A stretch of DNA of 64,000 bases. Source: Planctomycetota bacterium (lineage in GTDB: Bacteria; Planctomycetota; E44-bin39). Shown here one piece after another: positions 41,956 to 50,950 of the stretch; position 1 is the stretch's first letter; each line of letters opens with the position of its first letter. The position numbers and the translations under genes were made by a program. The notes under the pieces are model-generated. The model searched no databases, was not told the origin of the DNA, and worked only from the letters and a program-made list of their open reading frames with translations. The DNA is taken from positions 32,584 to 96,583 of the forward strand of contig SOJX01000150.1 of assembly GCA_004376375.1 (NCBI GenBank). Direction: 5' to 3'.

Positions 41956-42023
41956 CGGTCGAACAGGCAGCATTATCGAGCTCGGCAGCCTGTCCGGCGT
42001 GCTGATACCCGGCAAAGACCCTT

Positions 42024-42827
42024 ATGCTTAATGACTGGCCCATCCTTTTTCACAGCATGTTGCCTGTGTTGGGGTTTTTTGTGGGCGTTTTCGGCTCATC
42101 CACCGGCCTCGGCGGAACGATTATTCTGACGCCGCTGCTTGCCACGGTTTTTGGACTGCCATACAACACAGCAATTGGAACCGCGCTCGCCCAGATGATC
42201 GGGATGTCGCTCTCAGGGCTCATACGACATTACCGTCTGGGAAACGTTGATCTGAAATTTGCCCTGAATTTCCTGGTCGGTTCCCTCCCTGCGGCGATTT
42301 GCGGCCGCCTGGCCCTTCAGCATATTACGATCCGATACGGAATGGAAGAAAACACAAGGCTCGTGTTTAATATTTTCTACGCAGTAGCCGTGAGCGCAGC
42401 CGCGATTTCGATGCTTATAAAACTCATCCGCTACATCAGGCGGCGGCGACGTGGAGAAGCGTCAAAAAAACGACTGAAGAACCCGGTGAGCCGTGCGATA
42501 GTCGTGTTTGTTGCCGGCGCAATTACCGGATTTCTCGGCGGCCTGCTGGCGCTGGGCGGCGGAATTATCACGCTTCCGGTGCTTGTTGGGATTATCGGTG
42601 TAAGGCTGGAGACTGCAGTCGGTACTTCGGTTTTCCAGATGGTTTTCATGGGTGTCGCTGCGACACTGACCTCGCTCGGCACAAACGACCTGAACTGGGT
42701 CGTTATTGGATTGCTGCTGGCCGGTTCTGTTCCGGGCTCGTTGATTGGGCCGTTGATTCTGAATCGTGTGGTGACACGCTTCGAGAGTTCGCGCCTGGTC
42801 AAAGCAAAGCGGACAATACAGCCGTAA
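42024..42827 (+). CDS. TauE/SafE-family membrane permease
   Basis: 267 residues with about eight membrane segments in two homologous halves. FFVGVFGSSTGLGGTIILTPLLATVFGLPYNTAIGT and GAITGFLGGLLALGGGIITLPVLVGIIGVRLETAVGT are the paired signature motifs. Family members export or import sulfite, sulfoacetate or related anions; the substrate here is unknown. It follows the response regulator by 68 bases and could be in its transcript. Confidence 0.9.
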   Translation: MLNDWPILFHSMLPVLGFFVGVFGSSTGLGGTIILTPLLATVFGLPYNTAIGTALAQMIGMSLSGLIRHYRLGNVDLKFALNFLVGSLPAAICGRLALQHITIRYGMEENTRLVFNIFYAVAVSAAAISMLIKLIRYIRRRRRGEASKKRLKNPVSRAIVVFVAGAITGFLGGLLALGGGIITLPVLVGIIGVRLETAVGTSVFQMVFMGVAATLTSLGTNDLNWVVIGLLLAGSVPGSLIGPLILNRVVTRFESSRLVKAKRTIQP

Positions 42828-42885
42828 CGCGACAGCTATTCCAGAGACAGTATATATATTTCGAGATTTTTCGATAAACTTGTCC

Positions 42886-42913
42886 TTGACCTACAGAATA
42901 GCGCACATATAAT
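42886..42913 (+). promoter_or_regulatory. Promoter of the Fic gene
   Basis: TTGACC, 16 bases, TATAAT, about 26 bases before ATG 42940. Confidence 0.78.
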
Positions 42914-42939
42914 CGCCGTCAAGTTATTTTGCGTGCCAG

Positions 42940-44046
42940 ATGACGAGGATGATCGGTGCGTGCGGGAAGATTACTTTTATGAAAGAAAGCGGCTTCCAGC
43001 CCAGGTTCACGATTACCAACGCTGTCACGGCAGCGCTGACGCGTATCGAGCGGGCGCGCGGATTCATCGAGGCGGTTGCGCTGTCCGAGGACTGGGTTCG
43101 CGCCATGGGCGAGCGGGCGCTGGTTCTGGAAGCGCATCACACCACCCACATCGAGGGCACGCGCCTTACGTTGGAGCAGTCCGAGCGCCTGTTGGCCGGC
43201 GAGAGTGTTCCTGAAGCGGACCCCGACGACGCCAGAGAACTCTTGAATTACCGCATTGCGTTTGATTTCGTCTCGGAATATCTGGATAGTGGCGCACCTA
43301 TTACCGAGGGGATGATTCGAGAGATTCATAAACGGTTGGTGGAAGGAGTACGTGGCGGCGCGGCAGCTCCAGGCGAGTACCGCAAGGTGCAGAACTACGT
43401 GGTCGACTCCGCCACGGGCGAAATCGTTTATACGCCGCCTCCGGCGCATGATGTTCCCTCTCTTATGTCGGAATTAGCGGCATGGCTGAACCTTGAACAG
43501 AAAACCCACCCGGTGTTAATCAGCGGCGTCGCCCAGTTTCAGTTGGTGCATATTCATCCTTTCCTGGACGGCAACGGCCGCGCATCGCGGTTGCTTTCTA
43601 CACTGTGTCTGTACCGGGCGGGTTATGATTTCAAACGGCTCTTCTCCATCAGCGAATATTACGACCGTGACCGCGCCGGCTTTTACCAGGCCATCCAGAA
43701 CGTCCGGGGACGGGATATGGACATGACCGGGTGGCTTGAATACTTCACCGAAGGATTGGCTACGCAGATGCGGGAAGTGACCCGGCGCGGGGAAAAGGTC
43801 ATCCGCCGGGATGTACTGGTCAAGGAACATGGCCTTTCCGAGCGCCAGGCGCTGGCCCTGAGGCATGTACTCGAACAAGGCAGCCTGACCATTCAAGAAT
43901 ACGAAGGTTTATGCCCGAAAGTCAACCGACGCTCACTCCAGCGAGACCTGAAGGCTATGGTGGATAAGCAATTGCTGGTTGAACGAGGAACCAGCCCCAC
44001 TGACCCGACCAAACGATATCTGTTGGCAGAGGGGAAGAAGCCGTAA
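42940..44046 (+). CDS. Fic-domain protein (class II, self-inhibited) with winged helix
   Basis: 368 residues from ATG 42940; ATG 42979 is another possible start. The catalytic motif HPFLDGNGRASR has active-site H206. The N-terminal HHTTHIEGTRL matches the inhibitory [S/T]xxxE[G/N] helix, so activity is probably autoinhibited. The C-terminal ~80 residues (LSERQALALRHVLEQGSLTIQEY...SLQRDLKAMVDKQLL) are a winged-helix DNA-binding module. Proteins of this type transfer AMP to targets and often act on their own operator. There is no antitoxin gene next to it. Three GCTGTGACA repeats follow the stop. Confidence 0.94.
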   Translation: MTRMIGACGKITFMKESGFQPRFTITNAVTAALTRIERARGFIEAVALSEDWVRAMGERALVLEAHHTTHIEGTRLTLEQSERLLAGESVPEADPDDARELLNYRIAFDFVSEYLDSGAPITEGMIREIHKRLVEGVRGGAAAPGEYRKVQNYVVDSATGEIVYTPPPAHDVPSLMSELAAWLNLEQKTHPVLISGVAQFQLVHIHPFLDGNGRASRLLSTLCLYRAGYDFKRLFSISEYYDRDRAGFYQAIQNVRGRDMDMTGWLEYFTEGLATQMREVTRRGEKVIRRDVLVKEHGLSERQALALRHVLEQGSLTIQEYEGLCPKVNRRSLQRDLKAMVDKQLLVERGTSPTDPTKRYLLAEGKKP

Positions 44047-44049
44047 TCT

Positions 44050-44081
44050 GCTGTGACAAGCTGTGACACGTAGCTGTGACA
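44050..44081. repeat. Three GCTGTGACA direct repeats after fic
   Basis: Copies begin at 44050, 44060 and 44073, separated by 1-4 bases. Spacing is irregular, unlike the heptamer and octamer arrays. Confidence 0.6.
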
Positions 44082-44199
44082 AGCTATGGAAAGTTCCGGG
44101 AACACAATACTTAACTCTACCCAACGGCCGGTGATTTGATTTACCGGTAGCCTTACCTACAAAACGAGTTTTCACTGGACAGTTGGCGGAAAATCTTTA

Positions 44200-44241
44200 T
44201 AGTGGTTGGTCGCTAGTGGTTGGTCATTAATCGTTAGTGGT
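44200..44241. repeat. Heptamer word array (TAGTGGT)
   Basis: Six contiguous units: TAGTGGT, TGGTCGC, TAGTGGT, TGGTCAT, TAATCGT, TAGTGGT. It ends 10 bases before the ATG of the following gene. Confidence 0.82.
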
Positions 44242-44251
44242 CAGGAACGGC

Positions 44252-45682
44252 ATGCGCTTCATCGCCACAATTTTCATAGTCTTCGGATTCATCGTTTTGG
44301 ACCCCGCCGGCAATGTTCGTGCAGGGGAAGATCTTCTTGCCCGTGCAAACGGGGAGGGGGGAATCAAGGCTGAAAAGACGACCGCCCCGAATGCAGTGGA
44401 AACCGGGCGCGAAGATGCATCAAAGACGGATCCATTCTCCGACGGCCTTCTGGGAATGAACCAGAGGATGAAACGTATTCCCGAGCTCGAGCGCGGCATC
44501 AATATTTCACTGTGGCCGATATACCGGCAATACCGCGGACCAGACAAGCATACTACAACTGCTCTCTGGCCGCTTTTCGAGCACAGGAAAACCAAATCCG
44601 GAGACAGTTTCACTTACAGTTTCCCGCTGTTCTGGCATTCGTCGCGCAGCGACAAATCCGGCTTTACATCGTTTTTTCCGCTCTTTTTCAGGACCTGGGA
44701 CGGCAAAGGGAACGGCTCCCTTGCGATAGCGCCGCCGCTGTTCATAAGCGTCAAAAGATCGGAAAACGACCGGCAGTACTCGTTTCTATGGCCGTTCTAC
44801 GGCTGGAGGCTCGCGCCGGAGCGGACCCAGATCGATGCCTTTCCGTTCTTTTACCGCAGGCAGGCGAAAAGCGAGATTCGCCCGTACTTTGAAGATCGTA
44901 AAGACCTTCTCGGGACGGGATTCGCCGAGCCGCCGGCGTTTATGAATGAAGTGGAAGCCGACGACTACTGCATCATCTTCCCGATTTTCTGGCACTTCAA
45001 GAAAGGGCGAAAAACGTATACACACGTGTGGCCGCTTTTCGGATACGACCGGGACGACCGGAACTGGCGCCGTTATTCTCTTTTCACATGGCTCTACATG
45101 TACGAAACAGCCCCGGAGGAGAATCGTTTCGAGTTCTTCTGTCTGCTGTTCAAATACGCCAGGCAGGAAATAATCGACAGGGCCGGCAATAAAAAAGGCG
45201 TTGTTAAATCTTACGGTATTCTTCCGCTTGGCCTGTTTCCGGTTTTTCAGTACGGCCACTCTCCGACTTCGACCGTGAACATGCTTTTCGGGGTCTACAG
45301 CTACCAGGCAGACCACCGCAAAGGGGAAGGGCAATTAAGCCTTTTCATCCTGCTGCATTTGCGACACTGGGACAGGGAATCGACAACGCAATGGTACCTT
45401 GGGCCGTTGTTCCGATACAAACGAAACACTGCTGAAAAGTCACGTTCTTACAGTATTCTTGCGCTTCCTTACACCGAAAGGTGGCACATCTTCGGCGTTG
45501 GAGGCAAAAAGGACGATTTTTTCCTTGAGTTTCACCCATTATTCCAATATAAGGTTGAAGATGGTCTGTCCCGTTTTTATATCTTATACGGGCTTTTTGG
45601 GTTATACCACGAACGACCGGCAGGCAAACCTAAGGCGGAAGCGGCCAGACGTTTCCGTATACTCTGGTTTTTTTCTTTTTAG
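44252..45682 (+). CDS. Secreted aromatic-Pro repeat protein (smaller paralogue)
   Basis: 476 residues from ATG 44252, with AGGAA upstream; a GTG at 44237 inside the word array is less likely. Signal peptide: FIATIFIVFGFIVLDPAGNVRA. The mature protein carries about a dozen copies of an aromatic-Pro-Leu-Phe-aromatic core (LWPLFEH, SFPLFWH, IFPIFWH, VWPLFGY), one every 25-40 residues. It ends RFRILWFFSF, with a terminal Phe as in outer-membrane beta-barrels. The next gene encodes a protein with the same repeat and C-terminal motif. No known family is recognised; a beta-rich barrel or sheet is inferred. It is co-transcribed with the 1464-residue paralogue 9 bases downstream. Confidence 0.78.
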   Translation: MRFIATIFIVFGFIVLDPAGNVRAGEDLLARANGEGGIKAEKTTAPNAVETGREDASKTDPFSDGLLGMNQRMKRIPELERGINISLWPIYRQYRGPDKHTTTALWPLFEHRKTKSGDSFTYSFPLFWHSSRSDKSGFTSFFPLFFRTWDGKGNGSLAIAPPLFISVKRSENDRQYSFLWPFYGWRLAPERTQIDAFPFFYRRQAKSEIRPYFEDRKDLLGTGFAEPPAFMNEVEADDYCIIFPIFWHFKKGRKTYTHVWPLFGYDRDDRNWRRYSLFTWLYMYETAPEENRFEFFCLLFKYARQEIIDRAGNKKGVVKSYGILPLGLFPVFQYGHSPTSTVNMLFGVYSYQADHRKGEGQLSLFILLHLRHWDRESTTQWYLGPLFRYKRNTAEKSRSYSILALPYTERWHIFGVGGKKDDFFLEFHPLFQYKVEDGLSRFYILYGLFGLYHERPAGKPKAEAARRFRILWFFSF

Positions 45683-45691
45683 GAGTCGGCG

Positions 45692-48600
45692 GTGAAACCG
45701 GGGGGCGCTCTGAAATCTTACATCATCTTTGGCGCAGCCATAGCAGTTCTTATATTGCTTGCGGCCCCGACGAATGCTGTCGCGCTCGAGGCGCTTTTCC
45801 CATACGCAAACGGCGACTCCGAACCATCCAAGACAAAAAAAGACGTCGGTAGTGAAAAGAAGCTTCCCTTACCAGCCAAGACGAAAGACACCGGCGCCGA
45901 AAAAAAGTTTTCCTTTCCGCCTTTCTACGTTCGCGAGAAAACCGCAAAACGTGACCTCACCCAGATCCTCTGGCCGTTGTATGCCCATGAAAAGACCGCG
46001 GCGGGCGAGGAATATCGGCAGATAATAAACCTTTACATGTCCGACCGCTCGGTAAAGCGAAACGCGGACATGAAAGGCGTGCTGTGGGTCGGGCTGTGGC
46101 TTGCCGAATGGGGGCATGAGGGTAACCTCTCAAAGACCGCGTTCAGGCCTTTTTTCTGTTATGAGCGGGACGAGGAAGATGACTATACCGAGTTCGACCT
46201 GCTTTTCCCGTTATGGGAGCGGTTCTCGCTGATAAACTACAGACGCAGCAAAACCGAATCAAGATTCCGTATCTTCCCTATTCTCTGGTCGCGTTCAGGA
46301 AAGAAATTCGCACATTTAGTCGGATTCCCGCTTTTCTGGTACGTGCGGGATTCGGAGAAGAAAATCACCAATACGGTCATTTTCCCCCTTTACTGGCACA
46401 AGGCGGACGCGAACAGAGGTTATTCGCGGCACATAATACCACCGCTCCTGACCGCATCCACCAGGGATGATTCAAGGGATTATTATCGTTTAGACGCGCT
46501 TTTCCCCCTTTTCGGCTACCGGCGCGAGTATAACCGCTCGCGTGCGTGGCTTGTTCCGCTCTTCTATTTAAACAGTAACGCACGTACCAGCTTTGCCGTA
46601 GGATTTCCGCTCTTCTGGCATTACGCGCATTCGAAGGGCACCAGAAACGAGAAAGGCACGACCCTGCTTTTCCCGCTCGCGGCCCGGGGGTATCGCGGCT
46701 CCAAGCCGGGAGACAGGTATCGCAGATACTGGATACTGCCGCCGCTTTTCACCTGGGTTACGGACGAGCGGGACGACCGGCTCGGCATCCAGTTGCTTCC
46801 GCCGTTCGGACTCATGTATAATTCCAACCGGAAAACAACCAGGGCGCATTACCTGATCCTGGGATGGCACCGCAGGTACGGGGCCACGAAAGAACAGGAA
46901 GTAACCTCCAGCGGTTTCCTGCCCCTTTATATCTCCTATCGCGACAACAAGCACAAAACCGCCTGGTGGATGGCGACTCCGCTTTTATGGCATCTCGAAA
47001 ACGAGAAAGAATCATATACCTGGGCCGCACCGCCTCTCTTCATGCATTACCGCGACAAGAAAGAAAACAACGAGACTTACTGGGCCGGATTGCTCTATTA
47101 CCAGAACAAGAAGCGCCAGTCGACCCTGCGGGTCCTTTTCCCGTTGTACTGGCAGCGGTGGCTCAAAGACAAGCGGGAACACTATATTGCGTTTCCCGCC
47201 CTGCTTTCAGGGTGGTACGGCGAATACGATAAAGCAGGCAAACCGCAGTACGAGCGCTACTTCTTCACGCCCTTCTTCCATTACGCGTTCGACCGCCGCA
47301 AGGAAAAAAATACCAGGCGTTTTGACGCGATATATCCTCTCATTTCCTACCATAGCTGGAAGGGCGGGAAGCATGCGCGTTTTGCGCCGTTTTTCTGGTA
47401 CGGTAAGAACCACGGCGGGAAAGACTATCTGGGGTTTCCGCCGTTTTACTTCCAGTGGCGCGACAACTCCGAAAGCATCAGGATGATTTCCGCACTCGCG
47501 TGGGAGTTCTCGGACAAAAAGAAAGGAACGCGCTACCGGACGGTGTTTCCGATACTGCACGACTATGTTACCAAGGACCGCCGCGTTTCCGCGCTGTTTC
47601 CTTTTGTATACTATCTCCGCGAAAACGAAACCAAGCGGAAGAGCCTGATCGTATTTCCGTTGTATCTCCGCGACTGGTCGGAGGATCATACCGCCGACAT
47701 AAGCCCGTTGTTTTTCCGCATACACGACCGGAAGAAAAACAGATTGGATTGGGGCATATTCCCGCTCGTTTATGACTCTATCGACAAGACGGCGAACACA
47801 AGGACGTCCGTTGCCTTTCCCCTGTATTTTTACTTCCGCAATGCTGAAGACCGTACACGCGTCGTCGGGCCAGGATTGTATTATCGCCAGACCAAAGGCG
47901 ATCATTTTTCCAGGCTGTTCGTTCTCGGCCCAATCTTCCACAGGACTGTGGATAAAAAGGAAAAATACTGGCGCACGGACGTACTTTTCCCCCTCGTCAA
48001 GTACGAGCGCGACGGCGATTATGTGGACGTGCGCGGTTTCCCCTTTTACTGGCGGAGCGGCACGGAAAAGAAAGGCGGCGAGGCAATTTTCCCGTTTTTC
48101 TGGCGGCTCTGGGACACGGAGCGGAAATACAAGCATTACGGTATCATGCCGCCCTTATACCTCCGGACGACATGCGAAACGGAGGATTATTCGCGTACGG
48201 ACGTAATCTGGCCGTTTGCTTCCTTCTGCCGGAGCGGCAAGGACAGTCACAGCCGTATCATACCGCTCTGGTGGCACTGGCGAAACGGTAAGCGTTCCGT
48301 TTCTTCCGTCGCTTTCCCGTTTTACTGGAATTTCGGACGCAATCTCGACAAGCCTGAGCGCAGGTTCAAGGCAACCGCCTATTTCCCGGTTTTCGCCAGG
48401 ATAGAACGCGGCAAATCTTACACGGCGAACATTGCTCTGTTGAACCTTCTCTCATGGTCGAGCGATCCGGAGCGGGGCAGGGGAAGCCTCAATGTAGCGT
48501 GGCCTCTTTTCCGCTACCGCTATTCGCCGCACCACACCAAAATGCAGTTTTTCCCGCTTTTCAATTACAGCAGAAGCACGGATGCGCATGGGGTCCCCAA

Positions 48601-50086
48601 GCGCACGAACCTCGGCGTGCTGCCCCTGCTCTGGTACATGTATCGCAGAAGCACGAACCCGGTGAAACCCCAGGAATATCGCGACCTGTTCATTCTTCCG
48701 CCCCTGTTTATAGAGCGAAGGAATTATCACGCACCCGGCGCCGACGGCGGCGTGCTGTATCCCATCCTGCTTGGTTATCACACGGAGCCCAGGCGTACGT
48801 ATGTCTGGTCATTCCCGCTCTTCGTGTACTGGAAGAACCATTTAACAAGCGAGTCGAATCTTTTCGCCCTGCCGTTCGTTATAGGCGATATTAGTTACCG
48901 CAGCAGGCGGTATACCTGGGCGCTTCCGTTCTGGGGCCGTACGGTGCGCGGCTCCCACACCAGGCACGCGGTATTCCCCGCGCTTACGTCGTGGTATACG
49001 TATTCTGACAGCAAAAACCATGGCGGGACGTTCCTGTGGCCGCTCGGGTGGTGGAAAAGCACCAGGAGCTACGGCTATCTCAGGTTCCATCCCCTTTTCT
49101 ATTATTCACGGGTGAAAGATGAGCGGCACATCGTGGCTTTGCCGCCCCTGTTTTTCGCCGGTGAGAATAAAGCCGAGGGATCCGGCTATCGGGCTTTTTT
49201 CCCTCTTTACTGGGATTTCTTTGATAAGAAGAAGCGCACAACGCATATCCTGCCGTTCTTCGGCTACTATCGCAAAACCATGGCCACGGGAAATGTATGG
49301 TCGGCATGGGTGCTGGGCCCGGTTTTCTGGACAGCTCGTGACGAGGTGATGAAGGCCGGCGAGTACAATTTCCTCTGGCCGATTGCCAGATATGCCTGGT
49401 GCGGCGACGAGGAAAAAGAATGTCACGTCATACCGTTTTTCTGGTATCAGAAGAACAAAAAAACAGGATATAAGACGTTCTACCTTTTCCCGTATTACAG
49501 CCGTATCGACGCGAGAGCGGATGTTGATATAATCTTCCCGCTTTACTGGAGATGGAAGTGGCGGAAGTCGGGCGAATCGACGAGGATTATTTTCCCGCTG
49601 TACTGGAGTTCGCGTGACGCGGAAGGCAACTACCGGAGTTATTATTTCCCGTTCTGGGGGCATGGAAAATTCAAGTATGAAGGAAATCTCTACGACGAGA
49701 ATATGTTTATTTTCCCGCTGCTTTACAATGAGCGCTCCACCGAGCTCGGGTATTCGAGCACGTGGGTGGTGTGGCCGATTTTCAACACAATGACAAGCCC
49801 CGACCGCGCGCGCTCATTCCTGTTCCCGGCTTTCCATTACACGCGCAAGGGGTCCGGCAAAGACGCAGAACTCAACTTCAACCTGCTTGGAATAGTTGCG
49901 AACTACAACCGCGAAGGCTTTGACACGGATTTCCGCATCCTCTGGGAAGTAATCCATAAAAAAACCAGAAATAACGGCCAGGACGGGTCTTTCCATATAC
50001 TGTGGGGCCTGTTCGGTTACGAGCGCGAAGCCGCCGCGGTGCGCTTGCGCATACTCTGGTTTTTCTCATTAGGAATAAAAGACTGA
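45692..50086 (+). CDS. Giant secreted aromatic-Pro repeat protein
   Basis: 1464 residues from GTG 45692, with AGGAG 6 bases upstream. The signal peptide is YIIFGAAIAVLILLAAPTNA, and the mature start EALFPYANGD resembles the upstream paralogue (EDLLARANGE). I count roughly sixty copies of a short core, hydrophobic-[FWI]-P-[LF]-[FYL]-[WYH]-[HRY] (GFPLFWY, IFPLYWH, GFPFYWR, IFPLYWR), about one every 24 residues, separated by polar, Arg/Lys/Asp-rich stretches. The C-terminus LRILWFFSLGIKD echoes the paralogue. The regular alternation suggests a repeated strand-turn-strand unit, and so a very large beta structure at the cell surface or outer membrane. I do not recognise the family. A heptamer array begins right after the stop codon. 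Confidence 0.78.
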   Translation: MKPGGALKSYIIFGAAIAVLILLAAPTNAVALEALFPYANGDSEPSKTKKDVGSEKKLPLPAKTKDTGAEKKFSFPPFYVREKTAKRDLTQILWPLYAHEKTAAGEEYRQIINLYMSDRSVKRNADMKGVLWVGLWLAEWGHEGNLSKTAFRPFFCYERDEEDDYTEFDLLFPLWERFSLINYRRSKTESRFRIFPILWSRSGKKFAHLVGFPLFWYVRDSEKKITNTVIFPLYWHKADANRGYSRHIIPPLLTASTRDDSRDYYRLDALFPLFGYRREYNRSRAWLVPLFYLNSNARTSFAVGFPLFWHYAHSKGTRNEKGTTLLFPLAARGYRGSKPGDRYRRYWILPPLFTWVTDERDDRLGIQLLPPFGLMYNSNRKTTRAHYLILGWHRRYGATKEQEVTSSGFLPLYISYRDNKHKTAWWMATPLLWHLENEKESYTWAAPPLFMHYRDKKENNETYWAGLLYYQNKKRQSTLRVLFPLYWQRWLKDKREHYIAFPALLSGWYGEYDKAGKPQYERYFFTPFFHYAFDRRKEKNTRRFDAIYPLISYHSWKGGKHARFAPFFWYGKNHGGKDYLGFPPFYFQWRDNSESIRMISALAWEFSDKKKGTRYRTVFPILHDYVTKDRRVSALFPFVYYLRENETKRKSLIVFPLYLRDWSEDHTADISPLFFRIHDRKKNRLDWGIFPLVYDSIDKTANTRTSVAFPLYFYFRNAEDRTRVVGPGLYYRQTKGDHFSRLFVLGPIFHRTVDKKEKYWRTDVLFPLVKYERDGDYVDVRGFPFYWRSGTEKKGGEAIFPFFWRLWDTERKYKHYGIMPPLYLRTTCETEDYSRTDVIWPFASFCRSGKDSHSRIIPLWWHWRNGKRSVSSVAFPFYWNFGRNLDKPERRFKATAYFPVFARIERGKSYTANIALLNLLSWSSDPERGRGSLNVAWPLFRYRYSPHHTKMQFFPLFNYSRSTDAHGVPKRTNLGVLPLLWYMYRRSTNPVKPQEYRDLFILPPLFIERRNYHAPGADGGVLYPILLGYHTEPRRTYVWSFPLFVYWKNHLTSESNLFALPFVIGDISYRSRRYTWALPFWGRTVRGSHTRHAVFPALTSWYTYSDSKNHGGTFLWPLGWWKSTRSYGYLRFHPLFYYSRVKDERHIVALPPLFFAGENKAEGSGYRAFFPLYWDFFDKKKRTTHILPFFGYYRKTMATGNVWSAWVLGPVFWTARDEVMKAGEYNFLWPIARYAWCGDEEKECHVIPFFWYQKNKKTGYKTFYLFPYYSRIDARADVDIIFPLYWRWKWRKSGESTRIIFPLYWSSRDAEGNYRSYYFPFWGHGKFKYEGNLYDENMFIFPLLYNERSTELGYSSTWVVWPIFNTMTSPDRARSFLFPAFHYTRKGSGKDAELNFNLLGIVANYNREGFDTDFRILWEVIHKKTRNNGQDGSFHILWGLFGYEREAAAVRLRILWFFSLGIKD

Positions 50087-50121
50087 GAGGCTTGAGGCTT
50101 GAGACTTGAGGCCTGAGGCTT
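50087..50121. repeat. Heptamer word array (GAGGCTT)
   Basis: Five units: GAGGCTT, GAGGCTT, GAGACTT, GAGGCCT, GAGGCTT. It starts on the base after the TGA stop at 50084-50086. A short run of AACCGAAA, AACCAAGG, AACCGAAG octamers (50131-50154) follows. Complementary words occur at 63562-63582. Confidence 0.85.
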
Positions 50122-50156
50122 AAAAAATAAAACCGAAAAACCAAGGAACCGAAGAT

Positions 50157-50930
50157 ATGAGTTTTGCACGCCGCCTGCGTTTTCTACGCAAAGATCAAAG
50201 ATTAACCCAGTCTCAACTTGCGACCAAACTGGGCATTACCGTCGATATGATCCGCGGCCTCGAGAACGGCACCAGGCAGCCGTCGCGTCATATAATAAAA
50301 TTATGCACCGAGGCTTTCGGCCTGAAGACTGATTTCTTCACCAAAGATTCGGAAGACCCGGGCCTTAAAAAAACAGTCAAGGGGGCCAAACGGAATAAAG
50401 AAGCAGAAAAGCTCCGAAGAGAGTTGGCTCGAACAGAAGAGGAAATCGAACGCCGCGCCTCGGAAACGTCCAGAAGAATCGCCCCTGCCGACGCCATTGG
50501 AGCCACACTCAGAATAAAAAAAGACGATGACGATAAAGAAGAAAAAGAGAAATCCGAGCCCAAGAAAAAGGGAAAGCCGAAAGATGATTTTGACTTCGCA
50601 GGATTCGTGGCAAGCTCATCCGAGGAGGAACCCTACACCGACCCGCCGGAGCTTTTGACGACCTTGCCCCTCGAATCGGCCGGTGAGCCGCCCATACTTG
50701 CCGATGTGGAGGAAGAGGATCGCGTGCCGGACGGGCGGGGCGAACTGCGCGCCTCCGCGCACGGTAAGCCGGTTGCGCCCAAAAAAGCCAAAAAGGCCCG
50801 CAAGGCCGGCGGACCGAAGACGCTCGATGAGATGATACGGGAGCTCATCAGACGACAGAATGCCCTTATGAAGCTGCTGATCGAAAAGCGCGTGATAACA
50901 AAACAGGAATTCCGGGATAAGCTGCAGTAA
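50157..50930 (+). CDS. XRE-family HTH protein with long disordered region
   Basis: 257 residues. The N-terminal helix-turn-helix (residues 4-60: RRLRFLRKDQRLTQSQLATK, LGITVDMIRGLENGTRQPS) is of the Cro/C1 type. A coiled coil (NKEAEKLRRELARTEEEIERR) is followed by about 120 low-complexity residues rich in Asp, Glu and Lys, then a C-terminal helix (DEMIRELIRRQNALMKLLIEKRVI). It may regulate the upstream repeat-protein genes, which is inference from position. No phage genes are nearby. Confidence 0.82.
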   Translation: MSFARRLRFLRKDQRLTQSQLATKLGITVDMIRGLENGTRQPSRHIIKLCTEAFGLKTDFFTKDSEDPGLKKTVKGAKRNKEAEKLRRELARTEEEIERRASETSRRIAPADAIGATLRIKKDDDDKEEKEKSEPKKKGKPKDDFDFAGFVASSSEEEPYTDPPELLTTLPLESAGEPPILADVEEEDRVPDGRGELRASAHGKPVAPKKAKKARKAGGPKTLDEMIRELIRRQNALMKLLIEKRVITKQEFRDKLQ

Positions 50931-50950
50931 TTACCGCCTGTTTGGAATCC

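Noticed and set aside
47207..48136. 309-codon minus-strand frame
   Set aside because: Antisense to the giant repeat protein, whose repeats and signal peptide are coherent in the plus frame.
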